This document shows positions 26,478 to 36,634 of a stretch of 64,000 nt of DNA, piece after piece. The first letter of the stretch is position 1, and every line of letters begins with the position of its first letter. The notes beneath the pieces are model-generated. The model made no database searches, was not told where the DNA came from, and worked only from the letters and a program-made list of their open reading frames with translations. The position numbers and the translations under genes are program-made. The stretch covers positions 62,001-126,000 of the forward strand of contig NZ_JACLAF010000009.1 of NCBI RefSeq assembly GCF_015355625.1, written 5' to 3'. Origin of the DNA: Tamlana sp. I1 (GTDB lineage: Bacteria; Bacteroidota; Bacteroidia; Flavobacteriales; Flavobacteriaceae).

Positions 26478-27395
26478 TTAGACCTTCTTTTCTATGGTAT
26501 TTTCTTTTGCTGGACGTAAATCAACAGATACTTCCATATCATTTTTTCCTGTGGAATAAATCACACCTTTAAGTGGTGGGACATCGTAATAATCGCGGCC
26601 ATGTGCTACCACAATATGCTGGTCTTTTGGCACCTGATTGTTTGTAGGATCGAAATCTACCCAACCAAATTGAGGAATAAAAACAGAAAACCAAGCATGG
26701 GAAGCGTCGGTCCCAATTAATTTTTCTTTGCCTTCCGGCGGAACAGTTTCAATATAACCACTCACATATCTTGCAGGTAACCCCATAGAACGTACACATG
26801 CAATAGCTACTTGAGCAAAATCTTGACAAACCCCTTTTTTGGCGTTCATAACCTCGTCTAGAGGTGTAGCAATATTTGTGAATCCTGAAACAAAATCAAA
26901 GTCAATGAAAATACGTTGCATGAGTTCATGAGCAGCTTCATAAAGTGATCGACCTGGTTTAAAGGAAACTTCGGCGTACTTTTTTATTTTCGGAGACATT
27001 TTAGTAATCAAAGGAGAAAATAATACATACTGTCGCGCATTGATAATGTCGGGCTCAATGCCTTTTAATAAAACTAAAGCTTCTTCTATGGTTATCTTAT
27101 TTCTAGCTTCGATGTTTTCATTTGAAATTTGAGATTTATAGTCTCTAGCAATTTTACTTCGAGCAATAACCGTAAGTTCTTCGTGATTTTCCTGAATAGA
27201 AAACGTCGCAATGGTATTTCCGAAAAAATCAACTCTTTCAGAAACTTCACTAGGCGTAGGACTAATTTCTAAACGATAATCCAGTAATTCTTGACCTGGA
27301 AAATTTTTAGGTTTTAAAGTGACTAGATTATGACAAAAAGAAGCGCCTTGCTCGTACTTGTATTTGGTTTTATGCCAGAGATCGAAAACTACCAT
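26478..27395 (-). CDS. Transglutaminase-like cysteine protease family protein
   Basis: Cytoplasmic protein with the N-terminal beta region typical of this group (Bact_transglu_N; HKTKYKYEQGASFCHNLVTLKPK) followed by a transglutaminase core. The catalytic residues are visible: Cys in KKGVCQDFAQVA, His in DASHAWFSVF and Asp in WVDFDPTNNQ. In this cluster it is thought to act as a peptidase or amidase on products of the ATP-grasp amidoligases. The start is directly adjacent to the fused ATP-grasp/alpha-E gene (0-base gap), third gene of the minus-strand operon. Confidence 0.87.
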   Translation of the reverse strand: MVVFDLWHKTKYKYEQGASFCHNLVTLKPKNFPGQELLDYRLEISPTPSEVSERVDFFGNTIATFSIQENHEELTVIARSKIARDYKSQISNENIEARNKITIEEALVLLKGIEPDIINARQYVLFSPLITKMSPKIKKYAEVSFKPGRSLYEAAHELMQRIFIDFDFVSGFTNIATPLDEVMNAKKGVCQDFAQVAIACVRSMGLPARYVSGYIETVPPEGKEKLIGTDASHAWFSVFIPQFGWVDFDPTNNQVPKDQHIVVAHGRDYYDVPPLKGVIYSTGKNDMEVSVDLRPAKENTIEKKV

Positions 27396-29957
27396 TTAAT
27401 TTGTAATGTTACGTTTTACTAACTGTTTTTGTTGTAGTGAATGATTGAAATAGGTGTCTGAAATAGACATAGAAGTCACATGAAACAAATCACTTAATTT
27501 AGAAAATAACTGATCCAATTTCAAGCGTATTTTGGTTTCACTGTCGACTTCAAGAATACTATCAATATCAATATTTTTCACTAAACTAAGCGCTTTTTCA
27601 ATATTTTTTAAGCACTCTGTAGGTTCTCCATTGGGGTTGTTATTAGGTAATTTGCTAATGTCCTTTTGTAACCTACTTATTTGATAAGTTAAAGATCGCG
27701 TGTATTCTTGATCTAAAAGTAGCAGTCTAACGACGTTTTCTAAACTTAAATAGGATTTATAACTGTAGCGGTATATGTTTAAACTCTCATGACTAGATAA
27801 TAATGATTCTAGAATTTCGTATTCTAAATCTTCGTCATGATTAACCACGATAAGCGCTCTAAATTTTTCAATGGTCATGGAAGCTTCTTCTAGTTGCAAA
27901 CCAATAAAATAGAGTAGTAGCCCCTGTTTTACCATAATACTTTCTTCGGTAAGCGCCATGAAAGCAATAATCCTGGTAATAATTTTATCAAAAAAACGTG
28001 TTAAGCTATAGATGCTATAATTTTCTTCAGATTTGAAATTTTTCCAAATTTTATCAATACTGTCAAAAACGCGCCACATGTCTTTTGACCATAAATTTCG
28101 AAGCGTGAAATACGACCCATTAAAACTTTGTAAACTTTGAGCAAAACTTCCAATACGTTTTTCATCAATGATAACTGAAACAATTTCTTTTAAAGGATCT
28201 TTAAGAAGTGCTTCAGCGTTCTCTTCATCGTAAAACCCAGGAAATGTAGAAGTTATTGTTGTAATGGAATGATATAAAATATTTAAACACTCGGGGTCAG
28301 GTAGGTATTTATTATTGTACTGCACATTGGTCATTCGATTCAATACCATACGAATGTATCGCGCTGTGAGTAAAGTTCTTGCCACGTAACGTCCAGACCA
28401 AAATAAATTTTCGGCAGTATTACTAGGGACGTCATTTATGCTGGCGATGTTATTCGGTAAGCTTTTATTCCAGGAGTAGAGGGCTAAGTGTGCTTGATTT
28501 TGATCACCAATAACCCAAAAATCTTTACTGGTTCCTCCACGCTGATTTGAAACAAAAAGTTTCTCGCGTTCGGCAGCCACACGTACCAAACCACCAGGCA
28601 TCACACTATATTGATCATCTTTAGCGATCGAAAATGTGCGACATAACACCTTACGAGGTTCTAGTTTTTCATTAAAAAAATTTGGTGCTGTCGAGAAATA
28701 TATTTTCTCCTGAGCTACATACTGGTTTGGATTAGTAAGTATATTTTTCTTTAATTGTTTGAGTTCTTTTTTACTTAAAAACTCACAGAATATGATGTTT
28801 TCACGCTGAGAGCGATCTATTTTTTTAACAACAAATGATGTGAGATTTTCAAAAACATGGTTACGTTCCTTTTCTTGTCCGCACCACCAAGAAGCAATTT
28901 GAGGTAAAATAAGGTCTTCTTTTAAAAAATATTTACAAATATTTTCCATGAATGGAATAAGACCAGGGTTTTCAAGAACACCACTTCCAATCGGGTTTAC
29001 AATCGCTACATTTTGAAGTCGAACTACTTCCAAAAGTCCAGCGACCCCTAAATATGAATCTTCACGAAGTTCTAACGGGTCCATAAAGGCATCATCAACA
29101 CGACGTAAAATAACATCAACTTGTTTTAGGCCTTTAAGCGATTTCATCCAAACCTTACCATTTCTAACAACTAAATCGTTTCCTTTTACTAAAGGATAAC
29201 CTAAAAAAGTTGACAAGTACGCATGTTCAAAATAGGTTTCATTATGAGGACCAGGGGTTAAAATAACCACATTAGGATTTTCTTTATTTCCTGGTGCTGC
29301 CTTTAAAAGCAGTTGATTAAAATCTTTAAAAAACTCTGAAGGTTGAGTAACATGAATATTATCAAAAATCTCAGGAATCACTTTGCTTTTAGAGAAGCGA
29401 TTCTCTAAAGCATAGCCCATACCTGAAGGTGCTTGAGTGCGGTCATTTACCACCCACATGCGTCCGTCGGGACCGCGAGCTAAATCAACAGCATGTATTA
29501 ATAAGTTTTTTGCTGTTTTGTAATCAATTTGGTCGCAAGCACGTAAAAATCCACGATGCGCATAAATCACTTCAGGAGGAATGATTCCGTTTTTAAGTAA
29601 TTTACGTTCACCATAAATATCTTTAAGAATTAGGTTTAGCAGTTCAGAACGTTGCTTAATACCTTTTTCAACCAATTCCCATTCTTTTTGTTGAATGATG
29701 AAGGGAATGATATTTAAATTCCAAGGTCTGTTTAAACCATTCGGATCGTTGTAAACATTGTAAGTAACGCCGTTTTCGGCTAAAAGCCAATCGATTTCCG
29801 ATTGCTTAGCAGCCAGTTCTTTACTCCCAATTTTCAATAAATTATCCAACAGAATTTTCCAATCAGGTTTGATTGTTAGTTCTGAAGTTAGTAATTCGTC
29901 ATATTTACTAAAATCCTTAAAGTAATTTTCAAATATGCTATTTTCTTTCGTCTCCAT
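27396..29957 (-). CDS. Circularly permuted ATP-grasp / alpha-E fusion protein
   Basis: 853-residue fusion. Residues 1-500 are the CP_ATPgrasp domain (PFIIQQKEWELVEKGIKQRSELLN, WVVNDRTQAPSGMGYALENR, VVILTPGPHNETYFEHAYL, VDVILRRVDDAFMDPLELR, RGGTSKDFWVIG). Residues 520-840 are an alpha-E domain (SNTAENLFWSGRYVARTLLTARYIRMVLNRM). It is the joined counterpart of the two plus-strand genes at 24008-26459, and distant enough from them in sequence to be an old paralogue. 62 bases separate it from the large transglutaminase gene upstream. Confidence 0.88.
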   Translation of the reverse strand: METKENSIFENYFKDFSKYDELLTSELTIKPDWKILLDNLLKIGSKELAAKQSEIDWLLAENGVTYNVYNDPNGLNRPWNLNIIPFIIQQKEWELVEKGIKQRSELLNLILKDIYGERKLLKNGIIPPEVIYAHRGFLRACDQIDYKTAKNLLIHAVDLARGPDGRMWVVNDRTQAPSGMGYALENRFSKSKVIPEIFDNIHVTQPSEFFKDFNQLLLKAAPGNKENPNVVILTPGPHNETYFEHAYLSTFLGYPLVKGNDLVVRNGKVWMKSLKGLKQVDVILRRVDDAFMDPLELREDSYLGVAGLLEVVRLQNVAIVNPIGSGVLENPGLIPFMENICKYFLKEDLILPQIASWWCGQEKERNHVFENLTSFVVKKIDRSQRENIIFCEFLSKKELKQLKKNILTNPNQYVAQEKIYFSTAPNFFNEKLEPRKVLCRTFSIAKDDQYSVMPGGLVRVAAEREKLFVSNQRGGTSKDFWVIGDQNQAHLALYSWNKSLPNNIASINDVPSNTAENLFWSGRYVARTLLTARYIRMVLNRMTNVQYNNKYLPDPECLNILYHSITTITSTFPGFYDEENAEALLKDPLKEIVSVIIDEKRIGSFAQSLQSFNGSYFTLRNLWSKDMWRVFDSIDKIWKNFKSEENYSIYSLTRFFDKIITRIIAFMALTEESIMVKQGLLLYFIGLQLEEASMTIEKFRALIVVNHDEDLEYEILESLLSSHESLNIYRYSYKSYLSLENVVRLLLLDQEYTRSLTYQISRLQKDISKLPNNNPNGEPTECLKNIEKALSLVKNIDIDSILEVDSETKIRLKLDQLFSKLSDLFHVTSMSISDTYFNHSLQQKQLVKRNITN

Positions 29958-30019
29958 TAATTAGGAATCCTTATGCTTTAAGAGACTTTCAACTTCATAA
30001 GAAGTCGATAAATTTCTCT

Positions 30020-33000
30020 TTATTTTTTTCTTAAATCCAGGGTGTAAGGGAATTCAAAATTAACAGGCAATTCTTTATATTTAAAACGTTTAGAGCTTCC
30101 TTTTTCTTCAACACTTCTATTAGGATTTTCCTTATCTGGATTGATATTTTCAACCGGATCAATTTCCCCTTGCGTATGACCAAACTCCCAAAAACGATTT
30201 ATTCTTCGAGATTCTGCTTCAAAACTATTCACAGGGTACTTCTCATATGATCGTCCGCCTGGGTGCGATACAAAATAGGTGCAACCACCAATAGATCGTC
30301 TATTCCAAGTATCAACAACATCAAAAACTAAAGGTGTATCCACAGGAATAGTAGGGTGCAATGCAGAGTACGGATCCCAAGCTTTATACTTAACTCCGGC
30401 TACATATTCGCCTTTAACTCCAGTGCTTTTTAATTGAACTTTTACACCGTTGCAAGTTAATACAAATCTTTCATCTATGAAATTAGAAACTTTAACTTGA
30501 AGTCGTTCTAAAGAAGAGTCTACGTAACGTGCTGTACCACCTCCGGTCATCTCTTCACCTAATACATTCCAAGGCTCAATTCCAGCTCTTAATTCTAAGT
30601 GAATATTATTAATTTCTACCATACCATGAAGTGGAAATCTAAACTCAAAAAACGGATTAAACCATTCCTCTTTAAAAGCATAGCCAGCTCTGTTTAATTG
30701 TTCAACCACATCTTTAATATCTTCACGAACGTAATGTTCAATTAAGAATTTATCATGCAATTCGGTGCCCCAACGCACTAAATTGTGCTCATAAGGTTTT
30801 TTCCAGAACCAAGCTACTAGTGTTCTTACCAGCAACATTTGGGTTAAACTCATTTGTGGATGTGGTGGCATATCAAATCCACGTAGCTCTAGAATGCCTA
30901 ATCGTCCAGAAGACGAGTCTGGCGAATACAATTTATCAATACAAAATTCGGCGCGATGCGTATTTCCTGTAAGATCGGTTAGTAAATGACGGAATAGGCG
31001 ATCGGTAAGCCAAAAAGGGACCTCCTCATCTTCGGGAATTTGAGCAAACGCAATTTCTAATTCGTATAAATTGTCCATACGGGCCTCATCAATTCGTGGA
31101 GCCTGACTGGTTGGACCAACGAAGGCTCCAGAAAATAAATACGTTAATCCGGGGTGATGTTGCCAGAAGGTTAGTAAACTTCTTAATAAACTAGGTTTAC
31201 GAAGTAGGGGACTGTCTTGCGGACTAGTTCCACCTAAAGTCACATGGTTTCCACCACCAGTTCCCGTGTGTTTCCCGTCGAGCATGAATTTTTCGGTACC
31301 CAAACGCGATTCTTTTGCAAGCCTGTATAATGTAAATGTGTTGTTACATAATTCTTCCCAGTTTTTCACAGGATGTACATTCACTTCTATTACCGCAGGG
31401 TCTGGTGTGATTTTTAGAGATTCTAACCTGTTATCTTTTGGAGGCTCGTATCCTTCTAAAATTACGGGAACATTAAGTTCTTTAGCAGTCATTTCAATGG
31501 ATGCAATTAAATCTAGAAATACTTCGGCAGACTCTAAAGGTGGAAGGAATAAATATAGTTTTCCATCTCTAATTTCAGAACACAGCGCGGTGCGCACGAA
31601 ATAGTTTGGTTGATTATAATCAATTCCAAAATCGCAATAATCTTTATAACGTGCTTTTACAATATTTTTAAAACTTGGAAGTCTGCCTTTAATACCAAAC
31701 AGTTCGGGTTCGTAAATAGGAAAAATTTCATGTTCTGGTTTAGCTTCCAAGGAGGCTAAAGGTAATCTCAACCCAATAGGGGAGTCGCCTGGTGTTAAAA
31801 ACAGGTGTTGACGCCTAAAGGTCCATGCACTTGTAAACCATTTGTTTTCAGTTTTATTTAAAGGCAGTAAGTAACCAACTGGGGTTGATGTCCCTTTTTC
31901 AAAAATGGCGTTTAGTTTTTTCTTTGCCAGCTCGTTATCTTCATCATCGGCTGGGTTATAATCGGTAGGTAAATTACCTTGTTCCCATAAGTAATAGAAA
32001 GGGTCTTCGTAAGTAGGTAATATATGTTCGTTTGTAACCCTTAAATATTTGGTAAGGGTTTCTAAGAATTTTTTATCGGTATCAGCTGGAATTGTAATAT
32101 TATCTGTGTAAGTGGCTAACAGGTTTTTATTATACCAAATTGGTCGACCATCTTTACGCCAACAAATTTCAATTTGCCAACGTGGTAAAGGTTCACCAGG
32201 ATACCATTTTCCTTGGGCGTGGTGAAGCACACCACCTTTTCCAAAGGCTTCATGTAATTTTATAGATAAATCTTTAGCTAATTTTCGTTTTAGTGGTCCG
32301 TCGGCCGTCGTATTCCATTCAGGAGCATCTAAATCATCAATAGAAATGAACGTAGGTTCGCCACCCATAGTTAAACGAACATCTCCTTTTTGAAGTTGTT
32401 TTTCAACCTTATTTCCAAGTTTATAAATGTCTTTCCATTGGGCTTCCGTGTAAGGTTTTGTAACTCTTGGCGATTCGAAAATACGGGTTACCGAATTTTC
32501 AAAAAAGAATTCGGTTTCACAAACATCGGTAGCTCCCGAAACTGGGGCAGCACTCTCAAAGGAAGGTGTACATGCCAGCGGGATATGACCTTCGCTAGCA
32601 AGCAGTCCAGAAGTGGCATCAAAACCAATCCATCCTGCTCCAGGTAAATACACTTCAGCCCAGGCGTGTAAATCGGTGAAATCTTCTTCAGGACCTGAAG
32701 GACCATCTAAAGATTTTTCATCAGATTTTAACTGAACTAAGTACCCAGAAACAAATCGAGCGCCAAAACCGAGGTGACGTAAAGTTTGTACAAAAAGCCA
32801 AGCGAAATCACGACAAGAACCATTTTTACGTTCTAGAGTTTCCTCACAAGATTGCACACCAGGCTCCATACGGATGTTATAGCTTAAATATTCGTATATC
32901 TTCCTGTTAATATCAATTAAGAAATAGATTGTTTTTCGCGGCGTATAATCGATTGTTTTTATAAAATCTTTTAGTAAATCGCCATTATCGGTAATTTCTA

Positions 33001-33352
33001 AATAGGGAAGAAGCTCTTTTTTAATAGTATCAGTATATTCAAAAGGATACTCTTCTGCAGATTCTTCAATAAAGAAATCGAAAGGATTAATGGTCTTTAA
33101 ATCGGCAATAATCTCGACATCTATAGAAAGTTCGTCTGTTTTTTCAGGAAACACTAATCGCGCTACATAATTTCCAAAAGGGTCTTGCTGCCAATTAAAA
33201 AACTGCTCTTCTGGTTTAATTTTTATGGAATAAGACTCAATTGGTGTTCGTGAGTGTGGCGCTGGCCGCAGTCGGAATATATGTGGGGATAAAGAAACTT
33301 TTCTATCGTACTTATACTTTGTTTTGTGGGAGATTACGATTTTTAACGCCAT
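30020..33352 (-). CDS. Large transglutaminase-like protein with DUF2126 domain
   Basis: 1110 residues, in two parts. Residues 1-300: Bact_transglu_N region (HKTKYKYDRKVSLSPHIFRLRP) and transglutaminase core with Cys in RKNGSCRDFAWLF, His in TDLHAWAEVYLP and Asp in WIGFDATSGL. Residues about 310-1100: DUF2126, a family found only with this system (KGDVRLTMGGEPTFISIDDLDAPEWN; KHTGTGGGNHVTLGG; RIDEARMDNLYELEIAF). DUF2126 has features of a glutamine-synthetase/COOH-NH2 ligase fold according to published domain analysis of amidoligases. It leads the minus-strand operon. Confidence 0.87.
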   Translation of the reverse strand: MALKIVISHKTKYKYDRKVSLSPHIFRLRPAPHSRTPIESYSIKIKPEEQFFNWQQDPFGNYVARLVFPEKTDELSIDVEIIADLKTINPFDFFIEESAEEYPFEYTDTIKKELLPYLEITDNGDLLKDFIKTIDYTPRKTIYFLIDINRKIYEYLSYNIRMEPGVQSCEETLERKNGSCRDFAWLFVQTLRHLGFGARFVSGYLVQLKSDEKSLDGPSGPEEDFTDLHAWAEVYLPGAGWIGFDATSGLLASEGHIPLACTPSFESAAPVSGATDVCETEFFFENSVTRIFESPRVTKPYTEAQWKDIYKLGNKVEKQLQKGDVRLTMGGEPTFISIDDLDAPEWNTTADGPLKRKLAKDLSIKLHEAFGKGGVLHHAQGKWYPGEPLPRWQIEICWRKDGRPIWYNKNLLATYTDNITIPADTDKKFLETLTKYLRVTNEHILPTYEDPFYYLWEQGNLPTDYNPADDEDNELAKKKLNAIFEKGTSTPVGYLLPLNKTENKWFTSAWTFRRQHLFLTPGDSPIGLRLPLASLEAKPEHEIFPIYEPELFGIKGRLPSFKNIVKARYKDYCDFGIDYNQPNYFVRTALCSEIRDGKLYLFLPPLESAEVFLDLIASIEMTAKELNVPVILEGYEPPKDNRLESLKITPDPAVIEVNVHPVKNWEELCNNTFTLYRLAKESRLGTEKFMLDGKHTGTGGGNHVTLGGTSPQDSPLLRKPSLLRSLLTFWQHHPGLTYLFSGAFVGPTSQAPRIDEARMDNLYELEIAFAQIPEDEEVPFWLTDRLFRHLLTDLTGNTHRAEFCIDKLYSPDSSSGRLGILELRGFDMPPHPQMSLTQMLLVRTLVAWFWKKPYEHNLVRWGTELHDKFLIEHYVREDIKDVVEQLNRAGYAFKEEWFNPFFEFRFPLHGMVEINNIHLELRAGIEPWNVLGEEMTGGGTARYVDSSLERLQVKVSNFIDERFVLTCNGVKVQLKSTGVKGEYVAGVKYKAWDPYSALHPTIPVDTPLVFDVVDTWNRRSIGGCTYFVSHPGGRSYEKYPVNSFEAESRRINRFWEFGHTQGEIDPVENINPDKENPNRSVEEKGSSKRFKYKELPVNFEFPYTLDLRKK

Positions 33353-33722
33353 AAATTACCGTGTAAATAGCAGATTTACTGCTTGAGTTTAACTTAACAC
33401 CAACTAAAATTTAAAAAATAAACCTTTTGAAAAATCTAATATACCCTCTTTAAAATGAAAGGAAGTAATTTTTACTATTTCAAAATGATAAAAATATTAG
33501 TTAATTATAAAATTAGTAATAAAAGCTTAAAAACCTTCTGAAAATGTATATATAATAGCTCTGTTTTTATGTGAAAATGATAGTTTTTTGATGGGGTTAT
33601 TATGATATTCACACATAGCAATATTAATCAAACTAATAAAAGGTCATTCAATATTGTATTCTATTACGATATTAGAACCACTTTAATGGGCTTTTGATTA
33701 TAAATATCACTTTTGCTATTGA
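33353..33722. other. AT-rich intergenic region, little recognisable
   Basis: 370 bases upstream of the large transglutaminase gene and downstream of the DUF1853 gene. Only a small hairpin is seen, GTAAAT (33363-33368) and ATTTAC (33374-33379), close to the transglutaminase ATG. No exact TAnnTTTG box on the minus strand, no ORF, no clear terminator. Confidence 0.5.
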
Positions 33723-34538
33723 TTAATCCCACCAAACCACAAAAAACTTTTCAATCATACCATTCGGGTATTTAATCCAGCAAAGTGGTGCTATTTTTTG
33801 GTTTATTATAGGAGTGATTTTCTCTTTAAACAAAGGGAACTTCAGCCATTCAACATGATTGTGAGTTTCCTGCAACCAATCCAATTTATTAGGAATATAG
33901 AATTTACAATTTGAAAATTGTTGAATTTCAGATAAGTGAATATAGAAGCCCTGAATACACTTCTTATTAAGTAATTTAAACGCAACTGATTTGTTATATG
34001 GCGTAAACAATTGTGCTTTAAAATATACATTTTGCACAATGGCTTCAGGTTTTAAACTTAATGCTTTTAATACGGGAACTGTGTACGCGTTATAAAGTAG
34101 TGGTAACTGTTTATCTTTTAATTTTTCAAGCTTTTTCACCAACGAATCGTTCCTGTTTGGGCCAATCCAATGGTCAATTTCTGTATTGCCATAATTAGGA
34201 TCAAATAAATAGAATTTGTAAATAATTTCAAGATGAACAGGCTGTTCACCTTGTTTTAAAATACAGTCAATCTCGCCAATAGTTTGGTTCTCTTTTTGTA
34301 TTTGTGTGTTTTCTAAAAGCATTTCAATACCTGGAATGGCTTTTAATTCTGAAAACACAAACTGCTCTACACGTTTGCCTAAACGTAAATTTAAAACGCT
34401 ATGGTCTCTAAATTTTGCAGTTGGTTGTTTACTGTGTGAAAACTGTTTTAAACCTAACAAATCATGCCCTTCCCAAAGCAGTGGTGTATTAAGATAACCT
34501 TGGTACTGCAATTGTATGTTTGTTGATTTATGGTGCAT
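33723..34538 (-). CDS. DUF1853 family protein
   Basis: Uncharacterised cytoplasmic protein. The family pattern is visible at LNLRLGKRVEQFVFSEL (about 48-64) and GEIDCILKQGEQPVHLEIIYKFYLFD (about 88-113). The GEID ... EIIYK layout resembles the acidic-acidic-Lys arrangement of PD-(D/E)XK nucleases, but this is only a resemblance and no nuclease activity should be assumed. Length (271 aa) fits. It is divergent from the DUF4251 lipoprotein gene and single. Confidence 0.75.
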   Translation of the reverse strand: MHHKSTNIQLQYQGYLNTPLLWEGHDLLGLKQFSHSKQPTAKFRDHSVLNLRLGKRVEQFVFSELKAIPGIEMLLENTQIQKENQTIGEIDCILKQGEQPVHLEIIYKFYLFDPNYGNTEIDHWIGPNRNDSLVKKLEKLKDKQLPLLYNAYTVPVLKALSLKPEAIVQNVYFKAQLFTPYNKSVAFKLLNKKCIQGFYIHLSEIQQFSNCKFYIPNKLDWLQETHNHVEWLKFPLFKEKITPIINQKIAPLCWIKYPNGMIEKFFVVWWD

Positions 34539-34639
34539 TCTGAATTAAATTTATCTATGTTTTAAAAGCACAAGTTTCAAAAAAAACTCTAAATTGTTTA
34601 AAATTGACTTCAAAAGTAGAACTTGTAATTTTTATAACC

Positions 34640-35194
34640 ATGAAATTAAATTGTATTAAAATAGTTTTTAGTTTTTTCCTGCTCACTATCCTTGCCTGCG
34701 GATCGTCTAAAAACACAGCGACACAAGCAGAAATAGACCATTTAAACACGCTTATAAAACAGAAGACATTTAGAATTGAAAACGATTGGGCATATCCAAC
34801 AGCCTCATTAGCCATGCAGCAAGCTTCTCAATTATTGCCTCCTGGAAATTCTGGCAATGCTGTAAATTTAATAGGAAACAGTAATTTTTTAGCCATTGAA
34901 GGCGATAGTATCACGTCATATTTACCTTATTTCGGCGAACGCCAAATGGGTGGCGGTTATAGTAATGATGATGGTGCCATTCAATTTAAAGGCACAATGA
35001 AGGATTATAAAGTCACTCCAAATAAAAATTCTGGTTATGATATTTCTTTTGAAGCAAATAGCCATTCTGAAAATTTCTCGGTGAATTTAATCATCTTTCC
35101 GAGTTTAAAATCTGAAATCATCTTAACAGGGAGTAAACGAACGCTTATAAAATATTCAGGACGTATTGTACCACAAACTGATAAAGCAGAGTAG
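34640..35194 (+). CDS. DUF4251 domain lipoprotein
   Basis: 184-residue predicted lipoprotein; the signal ends in TILAC (Cys about 20). The mature part matches DUF4251, common in Bacteroidota: FRIENDWAYPTASLAMQQASQLLPPG, then DSITSYLPYFGERQMGGGYSNDDGAIQFKG, with a mixed beta structure. Function unknown; related structures are compared to periplasmic binding or stress proteins. ATG at 34640 is used; the open frame extends to a TTG 36 bases earlier, which would put residues in front of the lipoprotein signal. Monocistronic. Confidence 0.8.
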   Translation: MKLNCIKIVFSFFLLTILACGSSKNTATQAEIDHLNTLIKQKTFRIENDWAYPTASLAMQQASQLLPPGNSGNAVNLIGNSNFLAIEGDSITSYLPYFGERQMGGGYSNDDGAIQFKGTMKDYKVTPNKNSGYDISFEANSHSENFSVNLIIFPSLKSEIILTGSKRTLIKYSGRIVPQTDKAE

Positions 35195-35264
35195 TTAAAC
35201 TGCTTTTTACTATTCCTAAATGAATAACAATCACTATTCGTGGTGTTGCCAGCAAAAGTGTGGT

Positions 35265-35272
35265 TATCTTTG
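35265..35272 (+). promoter_or_regulatory. -7 box TATCTTTG of the DEAD-box operon
   Basis: TATCTTTG, 15 bases upstream of the ATG at 35288. It lies inside the open frame that runs up to a GTG at 35240, showing that this GTG is not the start. Confidence 0.65.
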
Positions 35273-35287
35273 CTGAAAAATAAATTT

Positions 35288-36634
35288 ATGCTTAAACAGT
35301 TTTCAGATCTAGGAATTAGTGAACCCTTACAACAGAGTTTAATCGGTTTAAATTTTTCCGAACCAACGCTTATTCAAAAAAAAGCCATTCCTTTAATTCT
35401 AAATCAGAAAGAAGATCTTGTGGTTTTAGCGAAAACAGGAAGCGGAAAAACAGCGGCTTTTGGCTTACCATTAATACAATTAGTCGATCAAGAAAACACA
35501 AGCATTCAAGCTTTAATTTTAGCACCTACACGAGAATTAGGTCAGCAAATTTATAATAATTTAGAGTCATTCGCCACGGATTCTCCAAACATAAGCATAG
35601 CTTCTTTATGTGGTGGAACTCCCATAAAACCTCAAATAGAACGTTTAAAAACACCAACACAAATTATAGTTGCAACCCCTGGACGTTTAGTTGATTTAGT
35701 AAAAAGAGAAGCCATCAACCTGAAAAGCATAAATTATTTTGTTTTAGATGAAGCTGATGAAATGATTAGTGGATTAAAGGAAGAAGTAGATACTATTATA
35801 AAAGAACTTCCTAAATCTAGAAGAACTTTATTATTTACAGCCACCATGCCTGGCTACATAAAGCAATTGGTTCAAAATTACATGTCTAAACATGTCATTC
35901 ATATTGAAGCCGACATGGAAACCGTTGGTCATCAAGGTATCGACCATCAATATGTGGTTGTAGAGCCTATTGAAAAACTAGAAGTTTTGCTTCATTTTTT
36001 ATCTTCTAAAGAAGGGCAACGCGGTATTATATTTTGTAAAACTAAAGCAGCAGTTAATAAATTAGCAAAGAATTTAGCTATCAATAAATTTTCATCTGGG
36101 GCTATTCACGGTAGTCTCACTCAAGGGATTCGCGACCGCATTATGGGCCAGTTTAGAGAAGGTCACATTGATATTTTGGTTGCCACCGATTTGGCCGCTC
36201 GTGGTATTGATGTAAAAGAGGTAGCCTATGTAGTGAATTACCATTTACCAGACACTTATGATGCTTATGTGCATAGAAGCGGAAGAACAGCAAGGGCAGG
36301 AGCTAAGGGGCTTTCTTTAACCATCTTGCAACAAGAAGAAGTTGTGGATATCGCCGATTTTGAAAACGAATTAGGCATCACATTTAAAACATTTATTAAA
36401 GCCGATGCACAAAGTATTGAAGAAAACAATGCTTTAATATGGGCTAAAAAAATATTTAAAACCAAGCCCAATCGCGTGGTTCCCGAAGATTTTAAAGCCA
36501 AGATAAAAACCATTTTTCATCATTTAACTAAGGAAGAGCTTGTTGATAAAATTTTAGCAAATTACTTAGCGCAAAACACCACGGCAACTCCAAACCCAGA
36601 AGCTACTAAAAAGCATAAAAAGAAAAAGCAATAA
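35288..36634 (+). CDS. DEAD-box ATP-dependent RNA helicase (RhlE/DbpA type)
   Basis: 448-residue RNA helicase. The Q motif (FSDLGISEPLQQSL ... PTLIQKKAIP) precedes motif I (AKTGSGKTAAFGLP), Ia (PTRELGQQI), II (DEAD in FVLDEADEMI), III (FTATMPG), V (ATDLAARGIDV) and VI (HRSGRTARAG). The C-terminal tail ends in a Lys-rich stretch (KKHKKKKQ) suited to RNA binding. Probably acts in ribosome assembly or RNA decay. It shares its last base with the start of the second helicase gene (TAATG), so both are translated in a coupled way. Confidence 0.9.
   Translation: MLKQFSDLGISEPLQQSLIGLNFSEPTLIQKKAIPLILNQKEDLVVLAKTGSGKTAAFGLPLIQLVDQENTSIQALILAPTRELGQQIYNNLESFATDSPNISIASLCGGTPIKPQIERLKTPTQIIVATPGRLVDLVKREAINLKSINYFVLDEADEMISGLKEEVDTIIKELPKSRRTLLFTATMPGYIKQLVQNYMSKHVIHIEADMETVGHQGIDHQYVVVEPIEKLEVLLHFLSSKEGQRGIIFCKTKAAVNKLAKNLAINKFSSGAIHGSLTQGIRDRIMGQFREGHIDILVATDLAARGIDVKEVAYVVNYHLPDTYDAYVHRSGRTARAGAKGLSLTILQQEEVVDIADFENELGITFKTFIKADAQSIEENNALIWAKKIFKTKPNRVVPEDFKAKIKTIFHHLTKEELVDKILANYLAQNTTATPNPEATKKHKKKKQ

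Noticed and set aside
24008-33352. Cyanophycin or glutathione-type synthesis locus
   Set aside because: The ATP-grasp proteins are of the circularly permuted DUF404/DUF407 type with alpha-E partners; no cyanophycin synthetase or gamma-glutamyl ligase motifs.
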